Shown here piece after piece: positions 17,095 to 25,285 of a stretch of DNA of 64,000 nucleotides; the first letter of the stretch is position 1, and each line of letters opens with the position of its first letter. Source of the stretch: Neotamlana laminarinivorans (GTDB taxonomy: Bacteria > Bacteroidota > Bacteroidia > Flavobacteriales > Flavobacteriaceae); the NCBI RefSeq assembly GCF_020523925.1, contig NZ_JAJAPW010000002.1, positions 310,001-374,000 of the forward strand. Reading direction: 5' to 3'. Below the pieces are notes generated by a model, which saw only the letters and a list, made by a program, of their open reading frames with translations, was not told the DNA's origin and ran no database searches. Position numbers and translations under genes: made by a program.

Positions 17095-17776
17095 GCTCTT
17101 TTTTTGGGAAATTTAACGGTCCGTAAAATCCCATTTGCTTAATAATCCACTTTTTTCTGGCCGATATATAATTTGTTGCTGGTTGCGCTTTGTACTGCCT
17201 TGGGTTTGGTAATATAGCTGCAATTGCGGCTGCCTGACTTATAGTTAAACGTTTTGCCGATGTACCAAACCAATATTTTGATGCTGCTTCTGCTCCGTAA
17301 ACCCCATTTCCCATTTCAATGCTATTTAAATATACTTCTAAAATGCGTTGTTTGCTCCAAAATCTTTCGATTAAAAAGGTAAAATACATTTCTAAACCTT
17401 TACGCAACCAACTTCTGTTTGGCCATAAAAACACATTTTTTGCTGTTTGTTGGCTAATGGTGCTTGCGCCTTTTATGCGTTTTGCTGTTTTATTGTTTTG
17501 GTACGCTTTTTCGATAGCATCTAAATCAAAGCCATTATGGCTTAAAAACTTTTGGTCTTCGCTACAAATTACAGCTTTTTGCAAGTGAATAGAAATATCA
17601 TTAATATTTACCCATTTATGCTGAAACTGTGAAGTTGATTGTGTTTTTCCAAAATAGCGAATTGCCATTAATGGCGTATAATACACAGGAATATAACGAC
17701 ACATTACAACCCATAAAATTGATATAATAACAAACCAAAAACAACTTTTTAGTATAAAACGAAATAGTTTTTTCAT
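17075..17776 (-). CDS. mtgA: Monofunctional biosynthetic peptidoglycan transglycosylase
   Basis: This GT51 enzyme polymerises lipid II into glycan strands at the inner membrane. The 233-aa protein has one N-terminal TM helix (about 8-26), the catalytic Glu73 in CSEDQKFLSHNGFD, the second motif ASTISQQTAKNVFL and the third block RILEVYLNSIEMGNGVYGAE. No transpeptidase domain follows, which fits MtgA rather than a class A PBP. The downstream Gre-like gene overlaps it. Confidence 0.95.
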   Translation of the reverse strand: MKKLFRFILKSCFWFVIISILWVVMCRYIPVYYTPLMAIRYFGKTQSTSQFQHKWVNINDISIHLQKAVICSEDQKFLSHNGFDLDAIEKAYQNNKTAKRIKGASTISQQTAKNVFLWPNRSWLRKGLEMYFTFLIERFWSKQRILEVYLNSIEMGNGVYGAEAASKYWFGTSAKRLTISQAAAIAAILPNPRQYKAQPATNYISARKKWIIKQMGFYGPLNFPKKEHGKLKN

Positions 17777-17944
17777 TTAAAAAATTAAGGACATTTGTAT
17801 ACTATTTAATAGGTTGTAAAGATACTTATTTTAACAGGACGTTGCTTTGTGTTAAGGATAGAAACGGCATCCTTTTTTTGAGGCACGAATAAAAAAGATA
17901 TAGTGGATAGCCTGACTTTTGCCCATAAAAGGCAAAAGAAACAC
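17777..17944. other. Gap upstream of mtgA with two short hairpins
   Basis: It contains no gene. GGAT/ATCC forms a small hairpin near 17857-17873, and CTTTTGCC (17916-17923) pairs with GGCAAAAG (17931-17938). The segment AGATATAGTGGATAGCC resembles an element I associate with flavobacterial intergenic regions, but this cannot be confirmed here. Confidence 0.3.
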
Positions 17945-17981
17945 CATAAAAAAAAAACTCCGAAAATTAATTCCGGAGTTT
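17945..17981 (-). terminator. Intrinsic terminator of the fabH-accB-accC operon
   Basis: AAACTCCG (17955-17962) pairs with CGGAGTTT (17974-17981). On the minus strand the stem is followed by a long T run (the A run at 17948-17957). Confidence 0.85.
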
Positions 17982-17989
17982 CTGTTTAT

Positions 17990-19342
17990 TTATTCTTCAA
18001 CTTTTTTTTCCATTACAAAGTCTTCCATGAATTTTGTGGTATAATTACCAGCAACATAATCTGGATGATCCATTAATTGCCTGTGGAATGGTATAGTTGT
18101 TTTTATGCCTTCTATTACAAACTCGTCTAAGGCGCGTTTCATTTTGTTTATTGCTTCTTCTCTTGTTTGCGCTGTAGTAATTAGCTTTGCAATCATAGAG
18201 TCGTAATTTGGTGGAATGGCGTAACCCGCATAAACGTGCGTATCTAAACGTACACCATGACCTCCTGGAGCGTGTAATGTTGTTATAACTCCTGGTGATG
18301 GTCTAAAATCATTATAAGGATCTTCTGCATTAATACGACATTCTATAGAGTGTAATTTTGGCGTATAGTTTTTTCCTGAAATTGGCACACCTGCAGCTAC
18401 AAGTATTTGTTCACGAATTAAATCGAAATCTATAACTTGTTCTGTAATTGGATGCTCTACTTGAATACGTGTATTCATTTCCATGAAATAAAAATTACGG
18501 TGTTTATCTACCAAGAACTCAACTGTTCCGGCTCCTTCGTAATTAATATATTCTGCGGCACGTACACCTGCTTCTCCCATTTTTTTGCGCAACTCATCGG
18601 TCATGAAAGGCGACGGTACTTCTTCTGTTAATTTTTGATGACGACGTTGTACCGAACAATCTCTTTCTGATAAATGGCATGCTTTACCACGAGAATCTCC
18701 AACAACTTGTATTTCGATATGGCGAGGCTCTTCAATAAGCTTTTCCATATACATATCGTCGTTACCAAAGGCAGCTTTACTTTCCTGTCGTGCAGAATCC
18801 CAAGCAGCTTTTAAATCTTCTGGTTTCCATACAGCTCGCATACCTTTACCTCCACCACCGGCAGAAGCTTTTAACATAACTGGGTAACCTGTTTCAACTG
18901 CTATTTTTTCACACTCTTCAAAAGATGTTATAACACCGTCGCTACCTGGTACACATGGTACTCCTGCAGCTTTCATGGTAGCTTTAGCGTTAGCTTTATC
19001 TCCCATTTTATCGATCATCTCTGGAGATGCACCAATAAATTTTATACCGTGTTCTTCACAAATTTTTGAAAATTTTGCGTTTTCTGATAAGAATCCATAT
19101 CCTGGATGAATGGCATCGGCGTTTGTAATTTCGGCTGCAGCAATAATGTTAGACATTTTTAAGTAAGACTCGCTACTTGGTGCTGGCCCTATACATACGG
19201 CTTCGTCGGCAAATTTTACATGTAAGCTTTCTTCATCTACTTTAGAATAAACCGCAACGGTTTTTATTCCCATTTCCTTACAAGTACGTATAACACGTAG
19301 TGCTATTTCACCTCTGTTTGCTATTAATATTTTTTTAAACAT
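17990..19342 (-). CDS. accC: Acetyl-CoA carboxylase, biotin carboxylase subunit
   Basis: AccC carboxylates biotin on AccB with ATP and bicarbonate, the first half of malonyl-CoA synthesis. The 450-aa protein has the full fold. The N-terminal block is [20 protein letters not shown], the ATP-grasp glycine loop is [14 protein letters not shown], and the [16 protein letters not shown] and [15 protein letters not shown] motifs carry metal and bicarbonate residues. It lies 74 nt downstream of accB in the rpmF-fabH-accB-accC run. Confidence 0.97.
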   Translation of the reverse strand: MFKKILIANRGEIALRVIRTCKEMGIKTVAVYSKVDEESLHVKFADEAVCIGPAPSSESYLKMSNIIAAAEITNADAIHPGYGFLSENAKFSKICEEHGIKFIGASPEMIDKMGDKANAKATMKAAGVPCVPGSDGVITSFEECEKIAVETGYPVMLKASAGGGGKGMRAVWKPEDLKAAWDSARQESKAAFGNDDMYMEKLIEEPRHIEIQVVGDSRGKACHLSERDCSVQRRHQKLTEEVPSPFMTDELRKKMGEAGVRAAEYINYEGAGTVEFLVDKHRNFYFMEMNTRIQVEHPITEQVIDFDLIREQILVAAGVPISGKNYTPKLHSIECRINAEDPYNDFRPSPGVITTLHAPGGHGVRLDTHVYAGYAIPPNYDSMIAKLITTAQTREEAINKMKRALDEFVIEGIKTTIPFHRQLMDHPDYVAGNYTTKFMEDFVMEKKVEE

Positions 19343-19416
19343 AACTTTATATTATTAAAATCTCAAATTCCAAATTCCAACAAATTGGGATTTGCTTTTT
19401 GGAATTTTAAAATGGG

Positions 19417-19902
19417 TTATGATGGGTCTACTAAAAATAATGGCTGATCGAACTCTACTGGCGAAGAATCATCCACTAAAATTTTAACTACTTTCCCTGA
19501 AACTTCAGACTCTATTTCGTTGAAAAGTTTCATAGCTTCAATAATACAAAGCACATCGCCTTCTGCAATAGTTTGACCTACCTCTACAAATAAAGGTTTG
19601 TCTGGAGATGGTTTTCTGTAGAATGTTCCAATAATTGGAGACTTTATAGTGATATATTTAGAGTCTTCTGATTTTGTTTCGGCTGGTGCTGCAGGTTGCG
19701 CTGCTGGTGCTTCTGCAACTGGTGCTGCTTGAACAATTGGTGCTTGTGCGATTTGAGGTGCTGGCACTTGATGCACAATTGTAGTATCTGAATCTGATCC
19801 TGTTTTAATGGTGATTTTTACATCATCCATTTCTAATTTAACCTCGCTTGCTCCTGATTTTGCAACAAACTTGATTAAGTTTTGAATCTCTTTTAAATCC
19901 AT
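19417..19902 (-). CDS. accB: Acetyl-CoA carboxylase biotin carboxyl carrier protein
   Basis: The 161-aa carrier has an N-terminal docking region (about 1-45), an Ala/Pro/Gln-rich flexible linker (about 46-78) and the C-terminal biotinyl domain with the biotin-accepting Lys125 in [12 protein letters not shown]. It shuttles carboxybiotin between AccC and the carboxyltransferase, which is not encoded in the window. It lies between fabH and accC on the same strand. Confidence 0.97.
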   Translation of the reverse strand: MDLKEIQNLIKFVAKSGASEVKLEMDDVKITIKTGSDSDTTIVHQVPAPQIAQAPIVQAAPVAEAPAAQPAAPAETKSEDSKYITIKSPIIGTFYRKPSPDKPLFVEVGQTIAEGDVLCIIEAMKLFNEIESEVSGKVVKILVDDSSPVEFDQPLFLVDPS

Positions 19903-19932
19903 AGTTTTATTAATTAGTGTTTTGGTTATATT

Positions 19933-20928
19933 TTATGAATTGTAGGCCCATTTTAAATATATTGACCCCCAATTAAATCCGCCGCCAAAGGCAGCAAATA
20001 TAATATTATCTCCTTTTTTAAGTTGAGACTCGTAATCGTTTAACAATAATGGTAAGGTTGCTGATGTTGTATTACCGTATTTGTGAATATTCATCATTAC
20101 CTTTTCTGGCTCTAAGTTTATTCGTTCGGCAGTAGCATCAATAATACGTTTATTAGCTTGGTGTGCTGCTAACCAGTTTACATTATCTTTAGTAAGGTTA
20201 TTACGCTCTAGTATTTTAACAGTAGCATCTGCCATATTAAATACAGCGTTTTTAAATACAGTTCTGCCTTCTTGATAAGCAAATTGCTTGCCCTCATCTA
20301 TAGCTTCATGGGTAATTGCATTTAAAGAACCTCCAACTGGAGCTTGTAAAAACTCTCTTCCAGAACCATCGCTTCTTAAATATTCGTTTTGGTAGCCTAA
20401 GCCTTCTTCATTTGGTTCAAAAAGTACGGCTCCTGCACCATCTCCAAAAATAATACATGTAGCTCGGTCTTTATAATTAATTATTGACGACATTTTATCG
20501 GCACCAATAAGTAAGACTTTTTTATAGCGCCCTGATTCTATATAGCTTGAAGCAACTGACATACCGAACAAAAAGCTTGAGCAGGCTGCATCCATATCAA
20601 ATGAAAAAGCGTTGGTTGCTCCAATTTGAGTTGCGGTATAAGATGCTGTTGATGCTGCTTTTAAATCTGGTGTAGCAGTGGCTACTATAACTAGTTCGAT
20701 ATCTTTAGGATCGATACCTTTTTTATTTATTAAGTCTTGCGCGGCTTTTATGGCTAAAAATGAAGTTCCTTTATCTTCATCTTTTAAAATTCTTCTTTCT
20801 TTAATACCCGTTCTGGTGGTAATCCATTCGTCATTAGTATCAACCATAGTTTCCAAAATTTGGTTGGTTAATACGTAATCTGGCACATAAGCGCCTACAG
20901 CTGTAATTGCTGCAGAAATTTCACTCAT
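19933..20928 (-). CDS. fabH: 3-oxoacyl-ACP synthase III (KAS III)
   Basis: FabH condenses acetyl- or branched acyl-CoA with malonyl-ACP to start fatty acid synthesis. The 331-aa protein has Cys116 in DMDAACSSF, His in AHQANKRI and Asn in KYGNTTSATLP, the Cys-His-Asn triad. The ORF extends to a TTG at 20937, but the ATG three codons in (MSEISAAITAV) is preferred. The gene is followed at 30 nt by accB. A terminator separates it from rpmF, a common arrangement in Bacteroidota where fatty acid genes follow rpmF. Confidence 0.96.
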   Translation of the reverse strand: MSEISAAITAVGAYVPDYVLTNQILETMVDTNDEWITTRTGIKERRILKDEDKGTSFLAIKAAQDLINKKGIDPKDIELVIVATATPDLKAASTASYTATQIGATNAFSFDMDAACSSFLFGMSVASSYIESGRYKKVLLIGADKMSSIINYKDRATCIIFGDGAGAVLFEPNEEGLGYQNEYLRSDGSGREFLQAPVGGSLNAITHEAIDEGKQFAYQEGRTVFKNAVFNMADATVKILERNNLTKDNVNWLAAHQANKRIIDATAERINLEPEKVMMNIHKYGNTTSATLPLLLNDYESQLKKGDNIIFAAFGGGFNWGSIYLKWAYNS

Positions 20929-21060
20929 AACTATCAAGTTAATTAGTACTAAAAATTATTACAAATTGTACAAAAACATTCAAATTTGGCTAATAATTCC
21001 CAAATATGACGTAATATTATGCAAATTACTAGTTTTTGTGGTGTATAAAAAATGTTTCAC

Positions 21061-21089
21061 AAAAAAAAACGCCCAAAAAGAGCGTTTTT
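21061..21089 (-). terminator. Intrinsic terminator between rpmF and fabH
   Basis: AAAAACGC (21065-21072) pairs with GCGTTTTT (21082-21089), with a T run on the minus strand. It may attenuate transcription into fabH. Confidence 0.75.
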
Positions 21090-21110
21090 CTATATGCTTG
21101 CATAATAAAT

Positions 21111-21311
21111 TTATGCTACGTTTTCTACTTCAGAATTATCAATTAATACTTGACCTCTGTAATAAAGTTTACCTTCGTGCCAGTGCGCTCTGTGGTATAA
21201 ATGTGGCTCGCCTGTTGTAGGACAAGTTGCTATTTGTGGCGCAGTAGCTTTGTAATGTGTTCTTCTTTTATCTCTTCTTGTTTTCGAGATTTTACGTTTA
21301 GGATGTGCCAT
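21111..21311 (-). CDS. rpmF: Ribosomal protein bL32
   Basis: This is a 66-aa component of the 50S subunit. It opens [20 protein letters not shown], the conserved basic start of bL32. The usual zinc-binding cysteine pattern is mostly absent, with a single Cys in IATCPTTGE, so this is a zinc-independent form. It follows the DUF177 gene by 9 nt, the canonical DUF177-rpmF-fab order. Confidence 0.97.
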   Translation of the reverse strand: MAHPKRKISKTRRDKRRTHYKATAPQIATCPTTGEPHLYHRAHWHEGKLYYRGQVLIDNSEVENVA

Positions 21312-21320
21312 TTTTATATG

Positions 21321-21863
21321 TTATTTATCCGTTAATAGTTTCTTTAATGTATTCCATCGAGGATCGATGTCCTCGTTTTGGTCTTTATTTTCTTTTTGCT
21401 CGTTAGGGCTTAGCTCTTCTAATCTTTTAAGTATTTCCGAGTCTAGACTTCCATCTTCAACTCCTGGATGTATGCATTTTGCCGGAACTGATAATACAAT
21501 TAATTCGTAGATATATTGCTGAATGTTAATTTCGAAAGTACCATGTGGTACTATTAATATATCTATATAGTCGTCGTTATATTCTTCTCCAAACTTAACC
21601 ACTAAATTAAAACTATTTTCAATAGCTTGGTTGTAGGGTTCGTTAGTTAAATCACAATTTACATTTACCCATCCTGAGATTTTAAAATGCAATTCTAGTA
21701 AAGTGGTTTTCTTTTCTAGCTCAACATCAACCTTTACATTGGCATTTTTAAAATCTTCATACTCAAAGTATTCAAAGAACGCTTTCTCAACTTGATAATC
21801 AAAATGATGCTTCCCAATCTTTAATCCCACAAAAGGAATTGTAAACTCTTTTAATGGTTTCAT
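21321..21863 (-). CDS. DUF177/YceD family protein
   Basis: This 180-aa acidic protein belongs to the YceD family, nearly always encoded before rpmF and implicated in 23S rRNA or 50S assembly. Visible family features are the central VNCDLTNEPYNQAIENSF block and the PAKCIHPG stretch near residue 130. The C-terminal segment ends DPRWNTLKKLL, the common end motif of the family. It is the first gene of the minus-strand operon, with a promoter box at 21889-21896. Confidence 0.9.
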   Translation of the reverse strand: MKPLKEFTIPFVGLKIGKHHFDYQVEKAFFEYFEYEDFKNANVKVDVELEKKTTLLELHFKISGWVNVNCDLTNEPYNQAIENSFNLVVKFGEEYNDDYIDILIVPHGTFEINIQQYIYELIVLSVPAKCIHPGVEDGSLDSEILKRLEELSPNEQKENKDQNEDIDPRWNTLKKLLTDK

Positions 21864-21888
21864 TTTAATCGTATCTATTTTGAGCCTG

Positions 21889-21896
21889 CAAATATA
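21889..21896 (-). promoter_or_regulatory. -7 promoter box of the DUF177-rpmF operon
   Basis: On the minus strand this reads TATATTTG, a full match to TAnnTTTG, 25 nt before the DUF177 start. Confidence 0.65.
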
Positions 21897-21999
21897 TAAA
21901 TTTTTATTTACGTAGCTATATTTATAAACATTTTTTTGTTTATCCGTTTAATTATTAAACGTTTAACATTGTTAATTACTTTTATAAAGTTAAGAATAA

Positions 22000-23043
22000 T
22001 TACTTTTTTGTACTCTTTTTTAATGGGTTTATTGTTAATTGTTCGTAATCGCTTCGATTTTTATAAATTTTAATGGCTGCAAAAACCGCTTCTTTAAACG
22101 AATTTTCGTTAGCAATTCCTTTTCCTGCAATTTCATATGCCGTACCATGATCTGGTGAAGTTCGTACTTTGTTTAAACCTGCTGTGTAATTAACTCCTTG
22201 CCCAAATGACAATGTTTTGAAAGGGACTAAACCTTGGTCGTGGTATGATGCTATTACTGCATCGAAATTTTTGTAGGTATTAGATCCAAAAAAACTATCG
22301 GCAGCATATGGGCCATATATTAATTTACCTTGTTCTTTAAGTTTAGAAATTGTTGGCCGTAAAACCTCATCGTCTTCAGAACCAATTACACCATTATCAC
22401 CTGTGTGGGGGTTTATTCCCAAAACGGCTATTTTTGGTTTTTGTATTCTAAAATCTTGTTTTAAAGAATTATATAAGGTATTAACTTTATTTTCAATTAA
22501 TTTTGGGGTAATATGTTTTGATACATCTTTTACCGGAACATGATCTGTTAAAAGCCCTACACGTAAGCTATTAGTAATCATAAACATTAAACTATTACCT
22601 CCTAATTCTTTTGCTAGATAATCGGTATGGCCAGGAAATTTAAAGTCGTTAGATTGTATATTATGTTTATTAATTGGCGCCGTTACTAATACATCAATAT
22701 CATTGTTTTTCAATGCTAAGGTTGCTTTTTGTAATGATTTTAAAGCATAATCACCAATTTTAGAATCTTCTTTACCAAACTCTATTTTTACATGTTCGTT
22801 CCAGCAATTTAGTACATTAAATTTTCCAATTACAATTTGTTCTATTTGATTTATAGAATGAAATTTAATTTCTGAATTGAAATGCTTTTTTAAAAAGGTT
22901 AGGGTTTTTGCCGATGCAAATATAACTGGTGTACAAAACTCCATCATACGTACATCTTCAAAAGTTTTAAAAATTATTTCGCCTCCAATGCCATTTAAAT
23001 CGCCTATTGAAATTCCTACTATTATATTTTCAGCTTCCTTCAT
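22000..23043 (-). CDS. pdxA: 4-hydroxythreonine-4-phosphate dehydrogenase
   Basis: PdxA oxidises 4-phosphohydroxy-L-threonine in vitamin B6 synthesis. The 347-aa protein shows family blocks VGISIGDLNGIGGEII, APINKHNIQ, FPGHTDYLA, GINPHTGDNG and SYHDQGLVPFK, with metal-binding His residues in the GHT, HVPV and HDQG motifs. It diverges from ribE across 66 nt. No other B6 gene is visible, so it stands as a single transcriptional unit. Confidence 0.97.
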   Translation of the reverse strand: MKEAENIIVGISIGDLNGIGGEIIFKTFEDVRMMEFCTPVIFASAKTLTFLKKHFNSEIKFHSINQIEQIVIGKFNVLNCWNEHVKIEFGKEDSKIGDYALKSLQKATLALKNNDIDVLVTAPINKHNIQSNDFKFPGHTDYLAKELGGNSLMFMITNSLRVGLLTDHVPVKDVSKHITPKLIENKVNTLYNSLKQDFRIQKPKIAVLGINPHTGDNGVIGSEDDEVLRPTISKLKEQGKLIYGPYAADSFFGSNTYKNFDAVIASYHDQGLVPFKTLSFGQGVNYTAGLNKVRTSPDHGTAYEIAGKGIANENSFKEAVFAAIKIYKNRSDYEQLTINPLKKSTKK

Positions 23044-23066
23044 TTAAAAATGATAAGTTTTGTTCG

Positions 23067-23074
23067 TAATTTTG
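23067..23074 (+). promoter_or_regulatory. -7 promoter box of ribE
   Basis: TAATTTTG matches TAnnTTTG and lies 35 nt before the ribE ATG. The short intergenic region leaves no room for an FMN riboswitch. Confidence 0.45.
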
Positions 23075-23109
23075 ATTTTGCAAATTTAATTAAATAAACC
23101 CACAATAAA

Positions 23110-23700
23110 ATGTTTACAGGTATTATTGAAACAATTGGAACGGTAACACATCTTGAAAAAGAACAAGATAATCTGCATATATCAATAAAAAGTAATATTA
23201 CTTCAGAATTAAAAATAGACCAAAGTGTAGCCCATAATGGTGTTTGTCTTACAGTTGTTAAAATACAAGATGATAATTACACAGTTACAGCAATTAACGA
23301 AACTTTATTAAAAACAAACTTAGGAAGTTTAAAAATAAACGATAAAGTTAATTTAGAACGCGCTATGAAACTTGGCGATAGACTAGACGGACACATTGTA
23401 CAAGGACATGTAGACCAAACAGCTATTTGTGAAAATGTAAAAGAAGAAAACGGAAGCTGGATTTTTACTTTTAGTTATGATTCATCATTAAACAATATAA
23501 CAATTGAAAAAGGGTCAATAACTGTAAACGGTACTAGTTTAACTGTTGTAAACTCTAAAAAAGATAAATTTAGCGTTGCCATAATACCTTTTACCTATGA
23601 GCATACTAATTTTAATACTTTTAAAAAAGGAACTACAGTTAATTTAGAATTTGATGTTTTAGGAAAATATGTAGCAAGATTAGTGGAATTGAAACAATAA
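23110..23700 (+). CDS. ribE: Riboflavin synthase (alpha chain)
   Basis: It dismutates two 6,7-dimethyl-8-ribityllumazine molecules into riboflavin. The 196-aa protein has the expected two tandem lumazine-binding barrels: MFTGIIETIG with SVAHNGVCLTVV in the first (1-95) and GHIVQGHVDQ with ITVNGTSLTVV in the second. It is monocistronic and convergent with the PID-CTERM gene. Confidence 0.97.
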   Translation: MFTGIIETIGTVTHLEKEQDNLHISIKSNITSELKIDQSVAHNGVCLTVVKIQDDNYTVTAINETLLKTNLGSLKINDKVNLERAMKLGDRLDGHIVQGHVDQTAICENVKEENGSWIFTFSYDSSLNNITIEKGSITVNGTSLTVVNSKKDKFSVAIIPFTYEHTNFNTFKKGTTVNLEFDVLGKYVARLVELKQ

Positions 23701-23705
23701 AAAGA

Positions 23706-23909
23706 CTATTTTTTATTGAAAACCATTTTTTTAACGCCATAAATTATAGCAAAAAAAGCACCTAACAAAACACCTCCATCTATTGGCAAAATAAAACCTG
23801 GCCCTGGTGCTGGAGTACTAGGAGGTGGTGGTGTCTTTTGACCAAGACATACCAAACTTATTAACACAAATAAGATTGAGGCAAATATTCTTTTATTTTG
23901 CATTTTCAT
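23706..23909 (-). CDS. Small PID-CTERM-type sorted protein
   Basis: The 67-aa protein begins MKMQNKRIFASILFVLISLVCLG in frame, a signal peptide. A Pro-rich spacer (TPPPPSTPAPGPGF) is followed by LPIDGGVLLGAFFAIIYGVKK and a basic end. That C-terminal PIDGG-plus-hydrophobic-helix-plus-Lys tail matches the PID-CTERM protein-sorting signature known from Flavobacteriia, so nearly the whole protein is sorting signal. The ORF could extend to 23948, but the start at 23909 sits right after a TACATTTG promoter box. Confidence 0.75.
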   Translation of the reverse strand: MKMQNKRIFASILFVLISLVCLGQKTPPPPSTPAPGPGFILPIDGGVLLGAFFAIIYGVKKMVFNKK

Positions 23910-23916
23910 AGAGTTA

Positions 23917-23924
23917 CAAATGTA
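23917..23924 (-). promoter_or_regulatory. -7 promoter box of the PID-CTERM gene
   Basis: The minus strand reads TACATTTG, a full match to TAnnTTTG, 7 nt before the start at 23909. This implies a leaderless or near-leaderless mRNA. Confidence 0.5.
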
Positions 23925-24161
23925 TAAAAAAAAGCATGCGTAAAACATGGTTTATAACTTAAAATCTGGTTTAAACAACAAAAATATTCGATGAAATACA
24001 ATTTGTTTTAATTTTTAAACTAGCTACAGTAAAATTTTGTAAAAAATTGAATATTATTTGATTAACAAATATATAACTTGTAAGCTAATTGCAAATATAA
24101 ACGTTTTAGTGAAGTATAAATTATGCTCATGTTATCTTTATTTTTCGACACCTAATATTAT

Positions 24162-24199
24162 AAAAACAAAAAAACCGTTTCATTAATTTGAAACGGTTT
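24162..24199 (-). terminator. Terminator of the tRNA-CAU gene
   Basis: AAACCGTTTCA (24172-24182) and TGAAACGGTTT (24189-24199) form an 11-bp stem with a 6-nt loop. A T-rich run follows on the minus strand. Confidence 0.85.
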
Positions 24200-24206
24200 A
24201 GTTTTG

Positions 24207-24280
24207 TGGTCCCACCTGGGCTCGAACCAGGGACTTTCTGATTATGAGTCAGATACTCTAACCAACTGAGTTATAGGACC
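24207..24280 (-). tRNA. tRNA with CAU anticodon (Met, possibly Ile2)
   Basis: On the minus strand 74 nt fold into a canonical cloverleaf. The acceptor is GGTCCTA/TGGGACC, the D arm contains AACTCAGTTGGTTAGAGT, the anticodon stem is TCTGA/TCAGA with loop CTCATAA, and the T arm is CCTGGTTCGAGCCCAGG. The CAU anticodon fits elongator tRNA-Met, or tRNA-Ile2 that is lysidine-modified. The A-U-rich acceptor end does not show initiator features. CCA is not encoded. Confidence 0.93.
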
Positions 24281-24357
24281 CATTAGCATATAACTAATCA
24301 CTCTTTTTTAAAAGAGAGTGCAATATTACTACTTATTTTATAACTCTACAAGAAAAA

Positions 24358-24762
24358 TTATTTCTTTATATCTTCACAAAGCTCAATTAATACATTATTA
24401 GTGGTTTTAGGATGCAAAAAAACAACCTTTTTATTATCTGTTCCTATTTTTGGCACATTGCTTAATACAGTAAAACCTTCGTTTTTTAACCTATTAATTT
24501 CTGCTTCTATATTATTTACTGCGAACGCAATATGGTGTACGCCTTCACCATGTTTATCAATAAACTTTGCTATTACACTATTTGAGTTTGTAGCTTCTAG
24601 TAATTCAATTTTATTATTTCCAACTTTAAAAAACGAGGTATTAACACCTTCAGATATCACTTCTTCAATTTTATAACTTGGTGTTCCAAAAAGCTTTTCA
24701 AATAAAATATTAGACTCCTTTAAATTCTTTACTGCAATGCCTATATGTTCAATTTTATTCAT
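24358..24762 (-). CDS. mce: Methylmalonyl-CoA epimerase
   Basis: This VOC-fold enzyme interconverts (R)- and (S)-methylmalonyl-CoA in propionate metabolism. The 134-aa protein has two beta-alpha-beta-beta-beta modules: KIEHIGIAVKNLKESN, with the first metal His, and GVHHIAFAVNNIEAEI, with the second. The final Glu is in VLIELCE. It is monocistronic and divergent from rbfA. Confidence 0.93.
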   Translation of the reverse strand: MNKIEHIGIAVKNLKESNILFEKLFGTPSYKIEEVISEGVNTSFFKVGNNKIELLEATNSNSVIAKFIDKHGEGVHHIAFAVNNIEAEINRLKNEGFTVLSNVPKIGTDNKKVVFLHPKTTNNVLIELCEDIKK

Positions 24763-24813
24763 TTTAAAGCTTGTATTTGTATAAGATACAATATATGGTA
24801 ATAAAAATAATCT

Positions 24814-24821
24814 TATTTTTG
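24814..24821 (+). promoter_or_regulatory. -7 promoter box of rbfA
   Basis: TATTTTTG matches TAnnTTTG and lies 22 nt before the TTG start of rbfA. Confidence 0.55.
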
Positions 24822-24843
24822 CATTTTAATAGCAATTTATATT

Positions 24844-25239
24844 TTGGAAGAAAGTCAAAGACAAAAAAAAATAGCATCGGTTTTACAACACGATTTAGTT
24901 GATGTTTTACAACGTGCAGCTACAGATGGCGGTATGCGTGGTGTTATAATTTCTGTAAGTAAAGTTCGTGTTACTGTAGATTTAAGTATTGCAAAAGTGT
25001 ATTTAAGCATTTTTCCAAACGATAAAAGCAAAGAACTTTTAGAAGGTATTCGCTCGAACACTCCTTTAATTCGACACGAATTAGCACAACGGACTAAAAA
25101 CCAATTACGCCGTATGCCTAATTTAGAGTTTTTTATTGATGATTCTTTGGAATATATAGATAATATTAATAAATCGCTTAAAGGCGAAGATAACCCAATT
25201 AAAGATCCTTCAATTTTAGAAAAAAGAAAAAAGAAATAA
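24844..25239 (+). CDS. rbfA: Ribosome-binding factor A
   Basis: RbfA assists 16S rRNA 5'-end processing and 30S maturation. The 131-aa protein is KH-like, with family blocks RQKKIASVLQHDLVDVLQ, VSKVRVTVDLSIAKVYLSIF and LRRMPNLEFFIDDSLEY. A TTG start is used because the protein aligns with the family from residue 1 and no ATG is in frame before it. A permease gene follows 46 nt later. Confidence 0.95.
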   Translation: MEESQRQKKIASVLQHDLVDVLQRAATDGGMRGVIISVSKVRVTVDLSIAKVYLSIFPNDKSKELLEGIRSNTPLIRHELAQRTKNQLRRMPNLEFFIDDSLEYIDNINKSLKGEDNPIKDPSILEKRKKK

Positions 25240-25285
25240 TACTACGCTTTTTATATTATCTCTGTTGCTTTCTTATCTTTAAAGC

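Noticed and set aside
20966-21220. Plus-strand ORF of 84 codons opposite rpmF
   Set aside because: It is antisense to the well-supported rpmF and DUF177-rpmF operon and has no family features.
23044-23109. FMN riboswitch upstream of ribE
   Set aside because: The 66-nt divergent region is too short and lacks the conserved FMN aptamer segments.
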